Notes: generated by a model from the sequence alone, not told the origin. 64,000 nt of DNA from Bartonella sp. ML69XJBT (GCF_028618515.1 NZ_JAQITB010000009.1:18609-82608); one strand, 5' to 3'; positions 9,081 to 20,414 are shown, counted from the stretch's first letter. Numbers and translations are program-made.

Positions 9081-10502
9081 ATGAAATCGCTTATCGATCA
9101 TTTTGATATTGCTGCATCTCAAGTGCAATCACTTGTAAAAGAAACGCTTCATCATGCCGATGATGGTGAGCTTTACTTAGAATATACAGAAAGCGAAACT
9201 CTTTTATTTGATAATGGACAGCTTAAAAATGGCTCCTTTCATCAAGATATGGGATTTGGTCTGCGTGTGGTTGCTGGAGAATCAACTGGATATGCGCATT
9301 CTAGTGAATTATCCGCTGCTGCACTTAAACGTGCTCGTGAAGCAGCAAAAGCTGTCACCTATCATAATCATGCAGGATCTTATAGTGTCGCACCGCAAAA
9401 AACCAATAAAAGACTTTATCAACCACATAATCCCCTTGATGCCCCATCATTTGAAGAAAAAAGTGCGCTTTTGCAAAAAATTGATGCCTATTTACGAGCT
9501 AAAAATGATAAATTGCATCAAGTGACCGTTTCTCTTTCTGGTTCACTACAGCATGTTGAAATTTTACGGGCGGATGGATATCTGGTTCGTGATGTGCGTC
9601 CTCTTGTACGTCTTTCTATATCTGTGGTTGCGGCTGAAGGTAGTCGGCGAGAAAATGGCTTCTATGGATGTGGTGGACGACAAGCATTTAGCCAATTTAT
9701 TCGTGAAGAAAATTGGAAAAAAGCTGCAGATGAAGCCTTACGTATGGCCCTCATCAACTTAGAAGCAGAAGCAGCACCAGCAGGGACATTTGATGTTGTG
9801 TTAGCTAATGGATGGCCCGGCGTTATGCTTCATGAAGCCGTAGGCCATGGTTTGGAAGGTGATTTTAACCGTAAAAAAACCTCTGCTTTTTCTGAACTTT
9901 TGGGTCAACAAGTTGCAGCAAAAGGTGTTACAGTTGTTGATGATGGTACAATTCCCCAATGTCGTGGTTCACTTACCATTGATGATGAAGGAACCCCATC
10001 AGGATATAACGTTCTTATTGAAGATGGAAGACTCATTGGTTTTATGCAAGACAGGCTGAATGCCCGACTTATGGGGGTGAGACCAACGGGAAATGGGAGA
10101 CGTGAGTCCTATGCACATGCACCAATGCCTAGAATGACCAATACGATCATGCTAGGAGGTGATAAAACACCTGAAGAGATTCTCTCCTCGCTCAAAAGTG
10201 GTATTTATGCTGTTTCGTTTGGCGGAGGACAAGTTGATATTACTTCTGGAAAATTTGTTTTTGAATGTACCGAAGCTTATAGAGTAGAAAATGGCAAAAT
10301 TGTCGCCCCCATTAAAGGTGCAACCCTTATCGGAAACGGGCCAGATGCTATGAAACGTATCACAATGATTGGTAATGATAGCAAACTTGATAATGGTATC
10401 GGTATGTGTGGGAAAGCTGGACAAAATGTTCCTGTTGGTGTCGGACAACCTCATTTGCGAATGAATAATATGACAATTGGTGGAACAGCACTTATAACGT
10501 AA
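9081..10502 (+). CDS. tldD: Metalloprotease TldD
   Basis: TldD works with TldE/PmbA as a zinc peptidase that degrades unfolded peptides and processes some modified peptides. The 473-aa product carries the HEAVGH metal motif at residues 251-256 inside MLHEAVGHGLEGDFNRK. The typical GSLTIDDEGTPS and C-terminal GMCGKAGQNVPVGVGQP blocks are intact. In many Rhizobiales tldD precedes the cytochrome c oxidase genes; here it faces rlmD instead. Two hairpins follow the stop. Confidence 0.95.
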   Translation: MKSLIDHFDIAASQVQSLVKETLHHADDGELYLEYTESETLLFDNGQLKNGSFHQDMGFGLRVVAGESTGYAHSSELSAAALKRAREAAKAVTYHNHAGSYSVAPQKTNKRLYQPHNPLDAPSFEEKSALLQKIDAYLRAKNDKLHQVTVSLSGSLQHVEILRADGYLVRDVRPLVRLSISVVAAEGSRRENGFYGCGGRQAFSQFIREENWKKAADEALRMALINLEAEAAPAGTFDVVLANGWPGVMLHEAVGHGLEGDFNRKKTSAFSELLGQQVAAKGVTVVDDGTIPQCRGSLTIDDEGTPSGYNVLIEDGRLIGFMQDRLNARLMGVRPTGNGRRESYAHAPMPRMTNTIMLGGDKTPEEILSSLKSGIYAVSFGGGQVDITSGKFVFECTEAYRVENGKIVAPIKGATLIGNGPDAMKRITMIGNDSKLDNGIGMCGKAGQNVPVGVGQPHLRMNNMTIGGTALIT

Positions 10503-10635
10503 TAATGAGCTTGCAGCAGCATTATCTTTATCATTTCAAAGTGTTGTCCCTTCCTTTTAGATTAGGGAGATTTAGAGAAGAGATATATTCATCTTTTCTT
10601 AAACAGTTTTTATTTATACGTTACTTCCTCTTATG

Positions 10636-10679
10636 AAAAGCAAAAAATGCTTTTTTATGTTTCATCACAAAATGAAACA
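10636..10679. terminator. Two tandem hairpins between convergent tldD and rlmD
   Basis: The first stem is AAAAGCA (10636-10642) with TGCTTTT (10648-10654), a loop of five A, and a T run to 10656, which suits a plus-strand intrinsic terminator. The second is a perfect 8-bp stem TGTTTCAT (10658-10665) with ATGAAACA (10672-10679) around a 6-nt loop. Both lie in the 329-bp spacer between convergent genes. The rest of that spacer shows no gene. Confidence 0.55.
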
Positions 10680-10831
10680 AACAAAAATTCTATTGTATTC
10701 GGTGTTCTCATTCAATCTGAAAAGAAACGCACTATTATTGTAAACTAATTTATAAGTTATTTTATAAAAAACAAAAGCAATTTGGTTTTTTTAAATCTTA
10801 AACGAAATTTAAGAGAGCTTTTTCATTGAGG

Positions 10832-12085
10832 TTAAAGTTTCCAGCCAGTCTTTGCTTTGCGCTTGCTTAAAAGAGCAACAATTTCAACATGTGGTGACCA
10901 TAAAAATTGATCAATTGGTATGACTTGTTCTACCGTATACCCCCCTGCAACAAGGAGAGATAAATCACGAGCAAAGGTCACAGGATTGCATGAAATAGCC
11001 ACAACATGAGGGATTGTTGTCTTCGCTAATTCACCTACTTGTTCCCATGCACCAGCACGTGGAGGATCGAAAACAACAGCGTCAAAACACTCAAGTTCTT
11101 TTACAGAAAGTGGACGGCGGAAAAGATCGCGCCTTTCACAAGTTACTGTTTTTAAGCCGGACGCCAAACGTGCTGCCGAAGCTAAATTTGCTAATGCTGT
11201 CTCATTATTTTCTACCGCATGAACATTCATCTTTTTGGCCATAGGTAAGGTAAATGTTCCTATCCCTGAAAATAAATCAAGAGCATTCTTTGCTTTTTTA
11301 AAATGATTTAAAATAATATTGCCCATGATATTTTCTGCTTCAGAGGTTGCTTGAAGAAAACCACCAGCAGGAAATTCAACACAGACATTTCCAAAGTAAA
11401 CCAATGGTTTTTCTTGTTCAACCAAAACTTCTCCTTCAACGGATAAACGTGTAATTCCACATGATAGAGCTGTATAAACCATTTTCTGACGAACTGACTC
11501 ATGGCGTATAATACAACCGCTCAAAGCAACATCTAAACCATTTGCAATGTGTGTTATGGTAATATGAAATCGTTTAGCATCACTGCTTAGAATAGCACAA
11601 AGCTTCCTGATATCGCCTAGTTTAGTTATAAGCTCTAAACAGCTTACTGGACATTCCTCAACAGCTACAATCTCATGAGAAAGATAACGATTGAAACCTA
11701 ACTTATAACCTTGTGATGTTATAGAAGCTGTTAGAGTAATACGCCGCCGGCTATAAGGCTTACATTCGACTAAAGGCGAAACAACAACATCAAGTCCATA
11801 TTCTTTTAATGCATCCACAACCAGTTGTCGCTTCCATATATGATAAGCATCAGCGTGCCAATGTTGAAGTGCACAGCCTCCACATTCTCCAAAATGCTGG
11901 CAAAGAGCGTCAATACGCTCTGGTGATTTTTCTTTTAATGCTATGAGTGTCGCGTATTTGCCATGAATAGCAATTTCAGCAGACTCTCTTGGTAAAGTAA
12001 AAGGAACATAAACAAAGCCATTCAATGTTTTTGTGACACCATGACCATTCGCTGCCATATGATCAATTATGACATTGTTATTCAC
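10832..12085 (-). CDS. rlmD: 23S rRNA m5U methyltransferase, RlmD/TrmA family
   Basis: This SAM-dependent 5-methyluridine RNA methyltransferase has the iron-sulfur cysteine cluster in CQHFGECGGCALQHW near residue 60, a SAM fold with DLFSGIGTFTLP, the FDPPRAG block, and the nucleophile loop in AISCNPVTFARD. The product is 417 aa. The specific target (U1939 versus U747 or tRNA U54) cannot be read directly, so the symbol is a family-level choice. It overlaps tlyA by 4 bp (12082-12085), so the two are probably co-translated at the end of the aroC-ribB-xseB-dxs-tlyA-rlmD run. Confidence 0.85.
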   Translation of the reverse strand: MNNNVIIDHMAANGHGVTKTLNGFVYVPFTLPRESAEIAIHGKYATLIALKEKSPERIDALCQHFGECGGCALQHWHADAYHIWKRQLVVDALKEYGLDVVVSPLVECKPYSRRRITLTASITSQGYKLGFNRYLSHEIVAVEECPVSCLELITKLGDIRKLCAILSSDAKRFHITITHIANGLDVALSGCIIRHESVRQKMVYTALSCGITRLSVEGEVLVEQEKPLVYFGNVCVEFPAGGFLQATSEAENIMGNIILNHFKKAKNALDLFSGIGTFTLPMAKKMNVHAVENNETALANLASAARLASGLKTVTCERRDLFRRPLSVKELECFDAVVFDPPRAGAWEQVGELAKTTIPHVVAISCNPVTFARDLSLLVAGGYTVEQVIPIDQFLWSPHVEIVALLSKRKAKTGWKL

Positions 12086-12828
12086 TGTTGTTTTTCTCCG
12101 AATAACAAATATTCCAAATTGCCATCACCGCCCGCAATAGGGGAGAGAAGTAAACCTTTTGCATTCCAGCCTTTTTGAGTATTAAGCCAATCAAAAATTC
12201 TTTCCGCAGTTTTTTGAGCCATTGAAGGATCTTTTAATACCCCGCCCTTACCAAGATAATCACGTCCCACTTCAAATTGAGGTTTTACCAATAAAACAGC
12301 TTGCGCGCCTTTTGAGGCTAAAGACAAAACAGGAGGTAATGCAAGTGTGAGAGAAATAAAGCTAACATCTGAAACAATGAGATCAATTTTTCGTCCGTTC
12401 AAGTGCTCCTGTTTTAAATCTCTCACATTTAAGCCTTCTAATAAGGTTATCGCACTGTTGTTCGATAAACGTGCATCCAATTGATAATGACCAACATCAA
12501 CAGCAATTACATGCGCGGCTCCACGTTCTAAAAGAACTTGTGTAAAACCACCAGTCGATGCACCAATATCAAGAGCAGTTATCTTATTTGTGACAATTGG
12601 AAAAGCATCAAGTGCACTGATCAATTTTAATGCTGCACGTGAAACATAATTTTGTGCTGGATCGCAAACAATAATTTCTGCATCATCAGAAATGATTTGC
12701 CCAGCTTTGAAAATAATCTCACCATTAACCTTAACAGTTTGACGTATAATGGCATCACGTGCCCTTGAACGCGTTTTAAAAAAGTTTTTTTCAACTAAAA
12801 GAATATCAAGCCTTTTTCCGGCAGTCAT
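12082..12828 (-). CDS. tlyA: TlyA family rRNA methyltransferase (hemolysin A-like)
   Basis: The product has an N-terminal S4 RNA-binding domain (RLDILLVEKNFFKTRSRARDAI) and an FtsJ-type SAM domain (ALDIGASTGGFTQVLLERGA, then VSDVSFISLTLALP and LVKPQFEVG). TlyA homologues 2'-O-methylate rRNA; the name hemolysin is historical. The frame is open upstream to 12909, but that would overlap dxs by 80 bp. The ATG at 12828 starts just after the dxs stop (1-nt gap) and gives the usual N-terminus MTAGKRLD and 248 aa. Confidence 0.92.
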   Translation of the reverse strand: MTAGKRLDILLVEKNFFKTRSRARDAIIRQTVKVNGEIIFKAGQIISDDAEIIVCDPAQNYVSRAALKLISALDAFPIVTNKITALDIGASTGGFTQVLLERGAAHVIAVDVGHYQLDARLSNNSAITLLEGLNVRDLKQEHLNGRKIDLIVSDVSFISLTLALPPVLSLASKGAQAVLLVKPQFEVGRDYLGKGGVLKDPSMAQKTAERIFDWLNTQKGWNAKGLLLSPIAGGDGNLEYLLFGEKQQ

Positions 12829-12829
12829 C

Positions 12830-14752
12830 TCATACTCGAATTTTCTGTACTGTCCGAATTTTGCGTCCCAAAGCAGCAAAAACCGTGTTGACAATACCAA
12901 CCGCATCAAGCCCTATACGCGAAAGAACTTTCTCAGGTGAACCGTGATTTAAATATTCATCAGGAAGTTTTAATGTACGAACTTTCAAACCATGTTCTAA
13001 GAGCCCTTCTTGCGCCAAAAATTGTAATAAATGCGCTCCAAATCCGCCCATCGCTCCCTCTTCAATTGTCACTAAGACTTCATGCTCACGAGCTAAACGG
13101 CGTATCAAATCCTTATCCAAAGGTTTTGCAAACCGCGCATCTGCTACCGTTGTAGATAATCCCTCCGCAGACAACATATCAGCAGCCACCAAAACTTCTG
13201 ACATCCGCGTTCCAAAACAAATCAAGGCTATCCTGTTTCCTTCACGCAGAACACGCCCTTTTCCGATCTCTAATATTGCACCGCGCTGTGGCAAATCCAT
13301 ACCAACACCTTCACCACGCGGATAACGAAAAGAAATAGGACCCTGATCATAAGCGGCAGCAGTACGTACCATATGCATCAATTCCACTTCATCAGAAGGC
13401 GCCATAACAACAAATTCAGGAAGAGTGGCCAAAAAAACAATATCAAAACTGCCAGCGTGTGTTGCACCATCTGCCCCTACAAAACCTGCTCGATCAATGG
13501 CAAAACGCACCGGTAATTTTTGAATCGATACATCATGGATAATCTGATCATAAGCACGCTGTAAAAAAGTAGAATAAATTGCAACAAAAGGTTTATATCC
13601 TTCACAAGCAATGCCCGCAGCAAAAGTTACGGCATGCTGCTCAGCAATACCAACATCAAACATTCTTTCAGGAAATTTTTCAGCAAAAGTATCAAGACCT
13701 GTCCCCGTTGGCATTGCTGCGGTTATACCCACAATCTTATCATCATGTGTAGCCTCTTCTATTAAAGCCTCAGAAAATACCTTCGTATAGGAAAGAGCAT
13801 TGCTTGGCGGTTTAACCTGCTTGCCTGTTATAATATCAAAACGGTTAACACCATGATATTTATCAGATGATGCTTCAGCAGGAGGATATCCCTTACCCTT
13901 ATGTGTCACAACATGTACCAAAACAGGTCCATGCGGATATTGGCGAACATTTTTTAAAACAGGCAATAAATGCTTTAAATTATGGCCATCTATTGGTCCA
14001 ACATAGTAAAAACCAAGCTCTTCAAATAAGGTTCCCCCAACCAAAAAGCCACGTGCAAACTCCTCTGAAAGACGTGCTTTATCTAAAAAGAACTTAGGCA
14101 ATTTTTCGCCTAGTATTTTTATCCGTTCGCGCAAACTACGGTAAGAGGGACGAGAAACCAACTTAGCAAGATGCGCACTCATAGCGCCCGTAGGCGGTGC
14201 AATAGACATATCATTATCATTCAAAATAACAATCAAACGTGCATCTAAAGCACCTGCATTATTCATCGCCTCATAAGCCATACCAGCAGACATAGCACCA
14301 TCACCAATGACAGCAATGACGTTCCGCCTTTCTTCTGCTTTCAAAGCACTTGCTACTGCCATGCCAAGGCCAGCCGAAATAGAAGTAGAAGAATGCCCTG
14401 CTCCAAATGGATCATACACACTTTCTGAACGCTTGGTAAAACCTGATAATCCACCTTCTTGACGCAATGTGCGAATTTTTTCTCTACGCCCTGTTAAAAT
14501 TTTATGCGGATAGGCTTGATGACCAACATCCCAAATAATTCTGTCCTCAGGTGTATTAAAAATATAATGTAATGCAACAGTAAGCTCAACAACACCAAGT
14601 CCCGCACCAAGATGTCCACCAGTCACAGAAACCGCATCAATTGTTTCCTTCCGTAACTCATCAGCTAACCTTACCAAATCAGACTCAGCCAACGCCCGCA
14701 AATCATGTGGTAAACAAATACGGTCAAGTAATGGCGTCAATACTCGAGACAA
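12830..14752 (-). CDS. dxs: 1-deoxy-D-xylulose-5-phosphate synthase
   Basis: Dxs joins pyruvate and glyceraldehyde-3-phosphate using thiamine diphosphate, the entry step of the MEP pathway. The 640-aa product shows the N-terminal [15 protein letters not shown] block, the TPP/Mg motif [26 protein letters not shown], the [13 protein letters not shown] glutamate region and the RYPRGEG C-terminal block. The start is TTG at 14752, well supported by AAGGAG seven bases upstream. It lies between xseB and tlyA in the classic rhizobial order. Confidence 0.97.
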   Translation of the reverse strand: MSRVLTPLLDRICLPHDLRALAESDLVRLADELRKETIDAVSVTGGHLGAGLGVVELTVALHYIFNTPEDRIIWDVGHQAYPHKILTGRREKIRTLRQEGGLSGFTKRSESVYDPFGAGHSSTSISAGLGMAVASALKAEERRNVIAVIGDGAMSAGMAYEAMNNAGALDARLIVILNDNDMSIAPPTGAMSAHLAKLVSRPSYRSLRERIKILGEKLPKFFLDKARLSEEFARGFLVGGTLFEELGFYYVGPIDGHNLKHLLPVLKNVRQYPHGPVLVHVVTHKGKGYPPAEASSDKYHGVNRFDIITGKQVKPPSNALSYTKVFSEALIEEATHDDKIVGITAAMPTGTGLDTFAEKFPERMFDVGIAEQHAVTFAAGIACEGYKPFVAIYSTFLQRAYDQIIHDVSIQKLPVRFAIDRAGFVGADGATHAGSFDIVFLATLPEFVVMAPSDEVELMHMVRTAAAYDQGPISFRYPRGEGVGMDLPQRGAILEIGKGRVLREGNRIALICFGTRMSEVLVAADMLSAEGLSTTVADARFAKPLDKDLIRRLAREHEVLVTIEEGAMGGFGAHLLQFLAQEGLLEHGLKVRTLKLPDEYLNHGSPEKVLSRIGLDAVGIVNTVFAALGRKIRTVQKIRV

Positions 14753-14995
14753 AAAAAACTCCTTAATATTCCCTTAATATTATCTCATAAAAAGAGCGTA
14801 ATGGTAAGAGTATACCGTTTCTCTTTTTCTATTCGTAATTTTACATATTTTTACGAGAAAACATGCTCTATTGGTGATGATTGAGATTTTTCTTATTTAT
14901 TCACTTCTTTCATAAAAAAAACGATAAAATACACTCTTTTAAATTTCATTACTGTATCTCTTATCCTGCAATAAATATCTTTAAATTACCCAATA

Positions 14996-15250
14996 TTATT
15001 CAGGATCAAGGGGTTCTACACCTTCTGGAACACCTCCCTCTGAAAGCTGAATTTTCTCAACTTTAGCTTCAGCGACTTTTAAGAGCTTCTCGCAATGTTT
15101 TTTAAGAGCTTCACCACGCTCATAAATGTCAATCGATTGTTCTAAAGGAACATCACCACGCTCTAAATTCTCGACAATCACTTCAAGTTGCTTAAGTGCT
15201 TCTTCAAAACTTAACGCTGTAATATCCCCCTTTTTTATCTCTTGTTTCAT
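14996..15250 (-). CDS. xseB: Exodeoxyribonuclease VII small subunit
   Basis: XseB pairs with XseA to degrade single-stranded DNA. The product of about 84 aa has the defining [27 protein letters not shown] segment and a charged helical tail, [21 protein letters not shown]. The ATG at 15250 has GAGGA five bases upstream. The longer frame to 15292 would overlap the ribB end, so I chose the inner start. It is followed after 243 bp by dxs. Confidence 0.93.
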   Translation of the reverse strand: MKQEIKKGDITALSFEEALKQLEVIVENLERGDVPLEQSIDIYERGEALKKHCEKLLKVAEAKVEKIQLSEGGVPEGVEPLDPE

Positions 15251-15257
15251 GTAATCC

Positions 15258-16367
15258 TCACAAGCTATCTGTTCTGGATATACAAATTCCAAAACCTTCC
15301 AAACCTACATAATGATGCTCTTTAGAAGCATAAAGAATAACAGAACTCATCCCTAAATGTTTTAAAATTTGTGATCCTAAACCAATCCGGCGCCATTCTT
15401 CTTCGCGTTCAATCGCTTGCGCATGCTTTTCCAACCCCTTCATTGCTCGTTCCTGACTGCTAACAGCTGATTGTACACCAACAGATCCTTCACGCAAATA
15501 AACAAATACACCACACTTTTCTTTTTGCATCATTCGCTGCATGATAACTGTAATATCTGAAGATTGACCAAAAACATCTTTCAAAATATTTTCACGATGC
15601 AAATAAACAGGAATATCCTCACCGTTACGGATATCCCCAAAAATAATTGCAATATGTTGAACAGATTCCCAAGGAAGTTTATAGCTTTGAACGACAGCCG
15701 GGCCTGCTGATGTTTCAATAGACATTTCTCCAACATGCTGAATCAACATTTCCTTACGTTGGCGATAAGCAATCAAATCTGCAACTGTTATGATATGTAA
15801 TTGATTGGCTTGTGCAAATCTTGTAATTTCATCTCCATGTTTCACGCTACCATCATCATTGACTAATTCACCAATAACACCAACGGGCGGTAAACCAACT
15901 AATTTACATAAATCAACAGCTGCTTCTGTGTGGCCTGAACGCATGAGAACGCCCCCTTGATGCGCAATCAAAGGAAAAATATGCCCAGGACGAACAAAAT
16001 CGTCTGCGCTAGCATTTGCATTCGCAAGATTACACACTGCTAATGTACGATCGTGTGCTGAAATTCCTGTTGTTATGCCATGTTTAAAATCAACAGTAAC
16101 GGTAAATTGGGTACGATGCGCCGAATCATTATCCGATACCATAGGAACAAGATTAAACCTTTGTGCTTCCTCTTTTGGCATAGGTGCACAAACAATACCT
16201 GTTGTATGGCGAATGATAAACGCCATCTTTTCTTCTGTACAATGAGCAGCAGCAAGCGTTAAATCACCTTCATTTTCACGGTCATCATCATCGGTAACCA
16301 CGACAATTTCACCACGCTCAAAAGCTTGAAGTGCTGAAACAATATTTTTTTCGTCATACGCCATCAT
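15258..16367 (-). CDS. ribB: 3,4-dihydroxy-2-butanone-4-phosphate synthase with degenerate GTP cyclohydrolase II domain
   Basis: The N-terminal half (about residues 1-205) is a full DHBP synthase, with [11 protein letters not shown], the [12 protein letters not shown] region and [12 protein letters not shown]. It converts ribulose-5-phosphate to the four-carbon riboflavin precursor. The C-terminal half resembles GTP cyclohydrolase II, but the zinc site is gone. The stretch normally reading HSECLTGD, then GSLRCDCG, here reads [18 protein letters not shown] with no cysteines. I therefore predict only the RibB activity. The start lies directly after the aroC stop with no gap. Fused DHBP synthases with a non-functional second domain are known in alphaproteobacteria. 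Confidence 0.93.
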   Translation of the reverse strand: MMAYDEKNIVSALQAFERGEIVVVTDDDDRENEGDLTLAAAHCTEEKMAFIIRHTTGIVCAPMPKEEAQRFNLVPMVSDNDSAHRTQFTVTVDFKHGITTGISAHDRTLAVCNLANANASADDFVRPGHIFPLIAHQGGVLMRSGHTEAAVDLCKLVGLPPVGVIGELVNDDGSVKHGDEITRFAQANQLHIITVADLIAYRQRKEMLIQHVGEMSIETSAGPAVVQSYKLPWESVQHIAIIFGDIRNGEDIPVYLHRENILKDVFGQSSDITVIMQRMMQKEKCGVFVYLREGSVGVQSAVSSQERAMKGLEKHAQAIEREEEWRRIGLGSQILKHLGMSSVILYASKEHHYVGLEGFGICISRTDSL

Positions 16368-17468
16368 TCACCTTCCCAATAACCCAACCTGACCGCGATG
16401 TCTTAGATAATGATCAGCAATAGCACAAGCGACCATCGCTTCACCAACAGGAACAGCACGAATTCCAACACAGGGATCATGGCGTCCCTTCGTTACAACG
16501 TTTATTTCATTACCATCAACATCAATCGAACGACGAGGAGTTAAAATTGAAGGAGTAGGTTTCACAGCAAAACGGGCGACAATTGGCTGTCCACTCGATA
16601 TTCCACCTAAAATACCACCTGCGTGATTGGATAAAAAAAATGGTTTCCCATCACTTCCCATCCGCATTTCATCTGCATTTTCTTCTCCCCTTAGGCAAGC
16701 TGCTGCAAAACCATCACCGATTTCCACACCCTTCACGGCATTAATCGACATGAGTAATGATGCGATATCCTGATCAAGTTTTGCGTAAATAGGTGCTCCC
16801 AAACCTGCCGGAACATTTTCTGCAACAATCTCAATAACAGCACCAACAGATGAACCACTTTTGCGTACTTTATGAATATAATCGCTAAAAACCTGTACCA
16901 TCTCTGCGTCAGGCGTAAAGAAAGGATTGTTATCAACCTCTGACCAATTCCAATGATCGCGATTAATCATGTGGGGACCAATTGCTATCACAGCGCCCCG
17001 TATAAGCAAATCAGGAACAATTTTACGAGCAATAGCACCTGCTGCAACACGTGCTGCTGTTTCACGCGCTGACGCGCGTCCACCACCACGAAAATCACGA
17101 ACGCCATATTTAATATCATAGGTATAATCTGCATGACTAGGACGATACTGATGAGCAATGGAACCATAGTCTTGAGAACGTTGGTCTGTATTTCGAATCA
17201 ATAGAGAAATCGGTGTTCCCGTTGAGATCAATGTGGTTCCATCGTCTTGAGTCATAACCCCTGAAAGTATCTCTACTTGATCCAATTCTTTACGCTGTGT
17301 TGTATATCGAGATTGTCCTGGTCTGCGTTTATCAAGATAGGATTGAATATCTGAAAGGGTAAAAACAATTCCCGGAGGACAACCATCAATGACACAACCA
17401 AGAGCAGCTCCATGGCTTTCACCCCATGTTGTTACACGAAACAAATGACCAAACGTATTATGCGACAT
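16368..17468 (-). CDS. aroC: Chorismate synthase
   Basis: AroC makes chorismate from EPSP with reduced FMN, the last shared step of aromatic biosynthesis. The 366-aa product has the family signatures [18 protein letters not shown] near the start, the [14 protein letters not shown] and [13 protein letters not shown] blocks, and the late [18 protein letters not shown] segment. The length is normal. It leads a minus-strand run with ribB, xseB, dxs, tlyA and rlmD. About 150 bp separates it from fabI upstream, on the same strand. Confidence 0.97.
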   Translation of the reverse strand: MSHNTFGHLFRVTTWGESHGAALGCVIDGCPPGIVFTLSDIQSYLDKRRPGQSRYTTQRKELDQVEILSGVMTQDDGTTLISTGTPISLLIRNTDQRSQDYGSIAHQYRPSHADYTYDIKYGVRDFRGGGRASARETAARVAAGAIARKIVPDLLIRGAVIAIGPHMINRDHWNWSEVDNNPFFTPDAEMVQVFSDYIHKVRKSGSSVGAVIEIVAENVPAGLGAPIYAKLDQDIASLLMSINAVKGVEIGDGFAAACLRGEENADEMRMGSDGKPFFLSNHAGGILGGISSGQPIVARFAVKPTPSILTPRRSIDVDGNEINVVTKGRHDPCVGIRAVPVGEAMVACAIADHYLRHRGQVGLLGR

Positions 17469-17615
17469 GCAAAAATGACCCGTTTCTCTGTCAAAATATA
17501 GGCAACTACAGTCTACGTTGAGGTGTACACAAACAGCTTTTATTGCAAAAGACCATGAGCCATTTTAATTTTTTTCACACTACCATTATCGAAGAATAAC
17601 TTTGTAAACCAAACT

Positions 17616-18434
17616 TTACTCTTTAACGACGGAAATATCTGGTGCATCAACAGCTTTCATACCTATAACATTATAACCTGAATCCACATGATGCACTTCT
17701 CCCGTAACAGAACGAGACAAATCTGAAAGAAAGTAAAGAGCAGAATCACCTACTTCTTCAATCGTTACCGTACGACGTAAAGGAGCATTATATTCATTCC
17801 ATTTTAAAATATAACGGAAATCACCAATGCCAGAAGCCGCTAAGGTTTTGATCGGTCCAGCAGATATAGCATTAACACGAATATTTTGGGGGCCTAAATC
17901 TACTGCCAGATATTTTACGCTCGTTTCAAGAGCTGCTTTTGCAATTCCCATCACATTATAATTGGGAACAACCTTTTCTGCACCATAATAGCTCAGTGTT
18001 AAAATTGAACCACCATCTGACATTAATTTCTCTGCACGCTTTGCCAGAGCCGTTAAAGAGTAAACAGAAATATTCATAGTCATCATAAAATTCGATTCGC
18101 TGATATCAATATAACGACCGCTTAATTCATCCTTATCAGAAAAACCAATCGCATGAACTAAAAAATCGAGCTTGCCCCATTTCTTCTCTATTTCTCTAAA
18201 AACCGCATCAATAGACGCACTATCAGAAACATCACAATGACCGCAAACGAACCCTTTTACTTCCTCAGACAAAGGCTCAACACGCTTTTTCATCGCTTCT
18301 CCCTGATAGGTAAAAGCAAGCTCTGCCCCTGCATTACTTGCTGCTTTAGCTATCCCCCAAGCGATAGAGCGATTATTGGCCAATCCCAAAATTAAACCAC
18401 GCTTGCCGCATAATAAACCATTACCCTTAGCCAT
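17616..18434 (-). CDS. fabI: Enoyl-[acyl-carrier-protein] reductase (NADH)
   Basis: FabI reduces the double bond in the last step of each fatty-acid elongation round. The product is a short-chain dehydrogenase-type reductase with the nucleotide segment GLILGLANNRSIAWGIA, an SxxGAEK-like LSYYGAEKVVPNYNVMGIAKAALE catalytic Tyr...Lys region and the ISAGPIKTLAASGI block. ATG at 18434 gives 272 aa, the usual length. A TTG at 18464 is in frame but lacks a good ribosome-binding site. The fabI/dnaJ-like/pdxH neighbourhood is typical of Rhizobiales. Confidence 0.95.
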   Translation of the reverse strand: MAKGNGLLCGKRGLILGLANNRSIAWGIAKAASNAGAELAFTYQGEAMKKRVEPLSEEVKGFVCGHCDVSDSASIDAVFREIEKKWGKLDFLVHAIGFSDKDELSGRYIDISESNFMMTMNISVYSLTALAKRAEKLMSDGGSILTLSYYGAEKVVPNYNVMGIAKAALETSVKYLAVDLGPQNIRVNAISAGPIKTLAASGIGDFRYILKWNEYNAPLRRTVTIEEVGDSALYFLSDLSRSVTGEVHHVDSGYNVIGMKAVDAPDISVVKE

Positions 18435-18556
18435 TAGCACTGCCCCATTGTTACTTAAAATCAATATTATTTATCTGCCTATGGCATAGGTCAACTTTTT
18501 CTTCAAGCAATTGCTTTAAAAGCAAACAAAAACTACGCTTTTATATCGCTCAAATG

Positions 18557-19459
18557 TTAACTTTTTTGCATTTGCAAAAATTGTTTTAATCCAGCATCTC
18601 CACCTTCCGGCAACATAATACGAACATGTATATAAAGATCATCTCTTGTACCGTTTTTTAAACGAAGCCCTTTTCCTTTCAACCGTAAAATACGATCAGA
18701 GCTCGACCACGCAGGAATCGTTAAAACCACACGCCCTTCTAAAGTCTCAACTTCTTCTTTTACTCCCAGAACAGCATGTTTTAGGGAAACTGGTAAATCA
18801 AGATGGAGAGCCCTTCCTTCAACGCGAAAACGAGGATGTTTTTGAATGTGAATGGTTATCAGCGCATCTCCTGCTTGCCCATAAGTCACCTCTTCTCCTT
18901 GACCCTTTAAACGAATGGTTTGACCATCTTCAACATAGTCTGGAAGTTTAATTTTTAATCTTTTTCCATTAGGAAAAACGGCTTCAACCTTTTCCGCACC
19001 AACCATTTGCTCCAATGTGACAGAAAGATTGGCACGAACATGCGCCCCTTGTTGCGGTTGATTATATCGTGCAGAATTTGAAAAGCCTTCTCTTCTGCCA
19101 AACAGATCACGAAAAATATCACTCGCATCAAAACCTGCCCCTCCTGAGGAAGTAAAATCAAAACCTTTTGCACCTCTTGAAAAAGGATTATGACTATTGC
19201 TAAAATTTTCACCAGCACCATAAGTTTGATAAAGTGGTTTTCCCTCCATATCAATTTCACCGCGGTCAAATTGTGCCCTTTTGTCTTTATCACCTATAAT
19301 TTCATAAGCTTGATTAATTTCAGAAAACTTTTCTTTAGCCTTTGCATCATTCATATTGTGGTCTGGATGATATTTCTTGGCTAATTTTCTAAATGCTGAT
19401 TTAATTTCTTGCGGTTTTGCGGTACGTGCCACACCCAGAATTGTGTAGGGATCACGCAT
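18557..19459 (-). CDS. DnaJ/CbpA-type J-domain protein
   Basis: The 300-aa co-chaperone has an N-terminal J domain ([21 protein letters not shown], with the HPD motif in KKYHPDHN). A Gly/Phe/Ser-rich linker (about residues 75-130) follows, then the two beta-rich DnaJ C-terminal substrate domains ([25 protein letters not shown]). It lacks the zinc-finger CxxCxGxG repeats, so it is the CbpA-like class. By family knowledge it stimulates DnaK. It is divergent from pdxH, with a 321-bp shared upstream region in which I saw no other gene. Confidence 0.92.
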   Translation of the reverse strand: MRDPYTILGVARTAKPQEIKSAFRKLAKKYHPDHNMNDAKAKEKFSEINQAYEIIGDKDKRAQFDRGEIDMEGKPLYQTYGAGENFSNSHNPFSRGAKGFDFTSSGGAGFDASDIFRDLFGRREGFSNSARYNQPQQGAHVRANLSVTLEQMVGAEKVEAVFPNGKRLKIKLPDYVEDGQTIRLKGQGEEVTYGQAGDALITIHIQKHPRFRVEGRALHLDLPVSLKHAVLGVKEEVETLEGRVVLTIPAWSSSDRILRLKGKGLRLKNGTRDDLYIHVRIMLPEGGDAGLKQFLQMQKS

Positions 19460-19780
19460 ATTGCCCTCTTTTCAATTTTTCCGTGTTCAAAATATCACCT
19501 GATAGGTTGTTCAATATTCCTCATAGCTTCATCAATCTTTTCTCAAGAAGATTTCTCTCTGCCTTTATATGTCTATAAAGAAACCAAAATACCATATAAA
19601 AGAGATATTTTATTTAATATAGCTCACTGTATTCTATACTAAAGAAAAAAACGATTAAAATATCATAATAGTACATGACGGCATTGGCTTTTCGAAATAA
19701 GAAAAAACAGCACTTTATTTTTTAATGATAAAGTAAATTAAGGAGTTCTCACTCATACTCACGGATATTCGGAGAATATT

Positions 19781-20404
19781 ATGAGCAATAAAGTACAAAC
19801 AAACGACGATTTTATACAAATGCAACAACCTTTTGCACTTTTTGCAAAGTGGCTTGAAGAGGCAACCGTAAACGAAGTAAATGATCCTAATGCGATGGCA
19901 TTAGCAACGGTTGATGAAACCGGATTACCTAATGTTCGTATGGTACTTCTCAAAGATTATAGTTCCCAAGGATTTGTTTTCTATACAAACTATGAAAGCC
20001 AAAAGGGAAAAGAAATTTTAAAATCAATGAAAGCATCTTTAAGTTTTCACTGGAAGTCACTGCGCCGTCAAGTCAGAGTTCGCGGCATTGTTGAAAAAGT
20101 CAGTGTTCAAGAAGCAGATGCATACTTTCAATCCCGGCCGCGTAGTAGCCGAATTGGTGCATGGGCGTCCAAACAATCTCGGCCATTAGAAGACCGTTTT
20201 GTCCTCGAAAAAGCAATTGCCCAATATACAACACGTTATGCACTCGGAAATATCCCGCGCCCACCTTATTGGTCTGGATTTCGTGTTAAACCCCTTTCTA
20301 TCGAATTCTGGCGTGATCGCCCGTTTCGTTTACATGACCGCTTGCTCTTTACACGCGATTCTGTTGAACAGGATAATTGGCAAAGGCAAAAACTTTATCC
20401 CTAA
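19781..20404 (+). CDS. pdxH: Pyridoxamine 5'-phosphate oxidase
   Basis: PdxH oxidises pyridoxamine- and pyridoxine-5'-phosphate to pyridoxal phosphate with FMN. The 207-aa product has the FMN-binding [24 protein letters not shown] region, the [16 protein letters not shown] block and the C-terminal [20 protein letters not shown] with the RxH motif. GGAG six bases upstream supports the ATG. A long hairpin follows the stop. Confidence 0.96.
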   Translation: MSNKVQTNDDFIQMQQPFALFAKWLEEATVNEVNDPNAMALATVDETGLPNVRMVLLKDYSSQGFVFYTNYESQKGKEILKSMKASLSFHWKSLRRQVRVRGIVEKVSVQEADAYFQSRPRSSRIGAWASKQSRPLEDRFVLEKAIAQYTTRYALGNIPRPPYWSGFRVKPLSIEFWRDRPFRLHDRLLFTRDSVEQDNWQRQKLYP

Positions 20405-20414
20405 TTTTTCAAAC

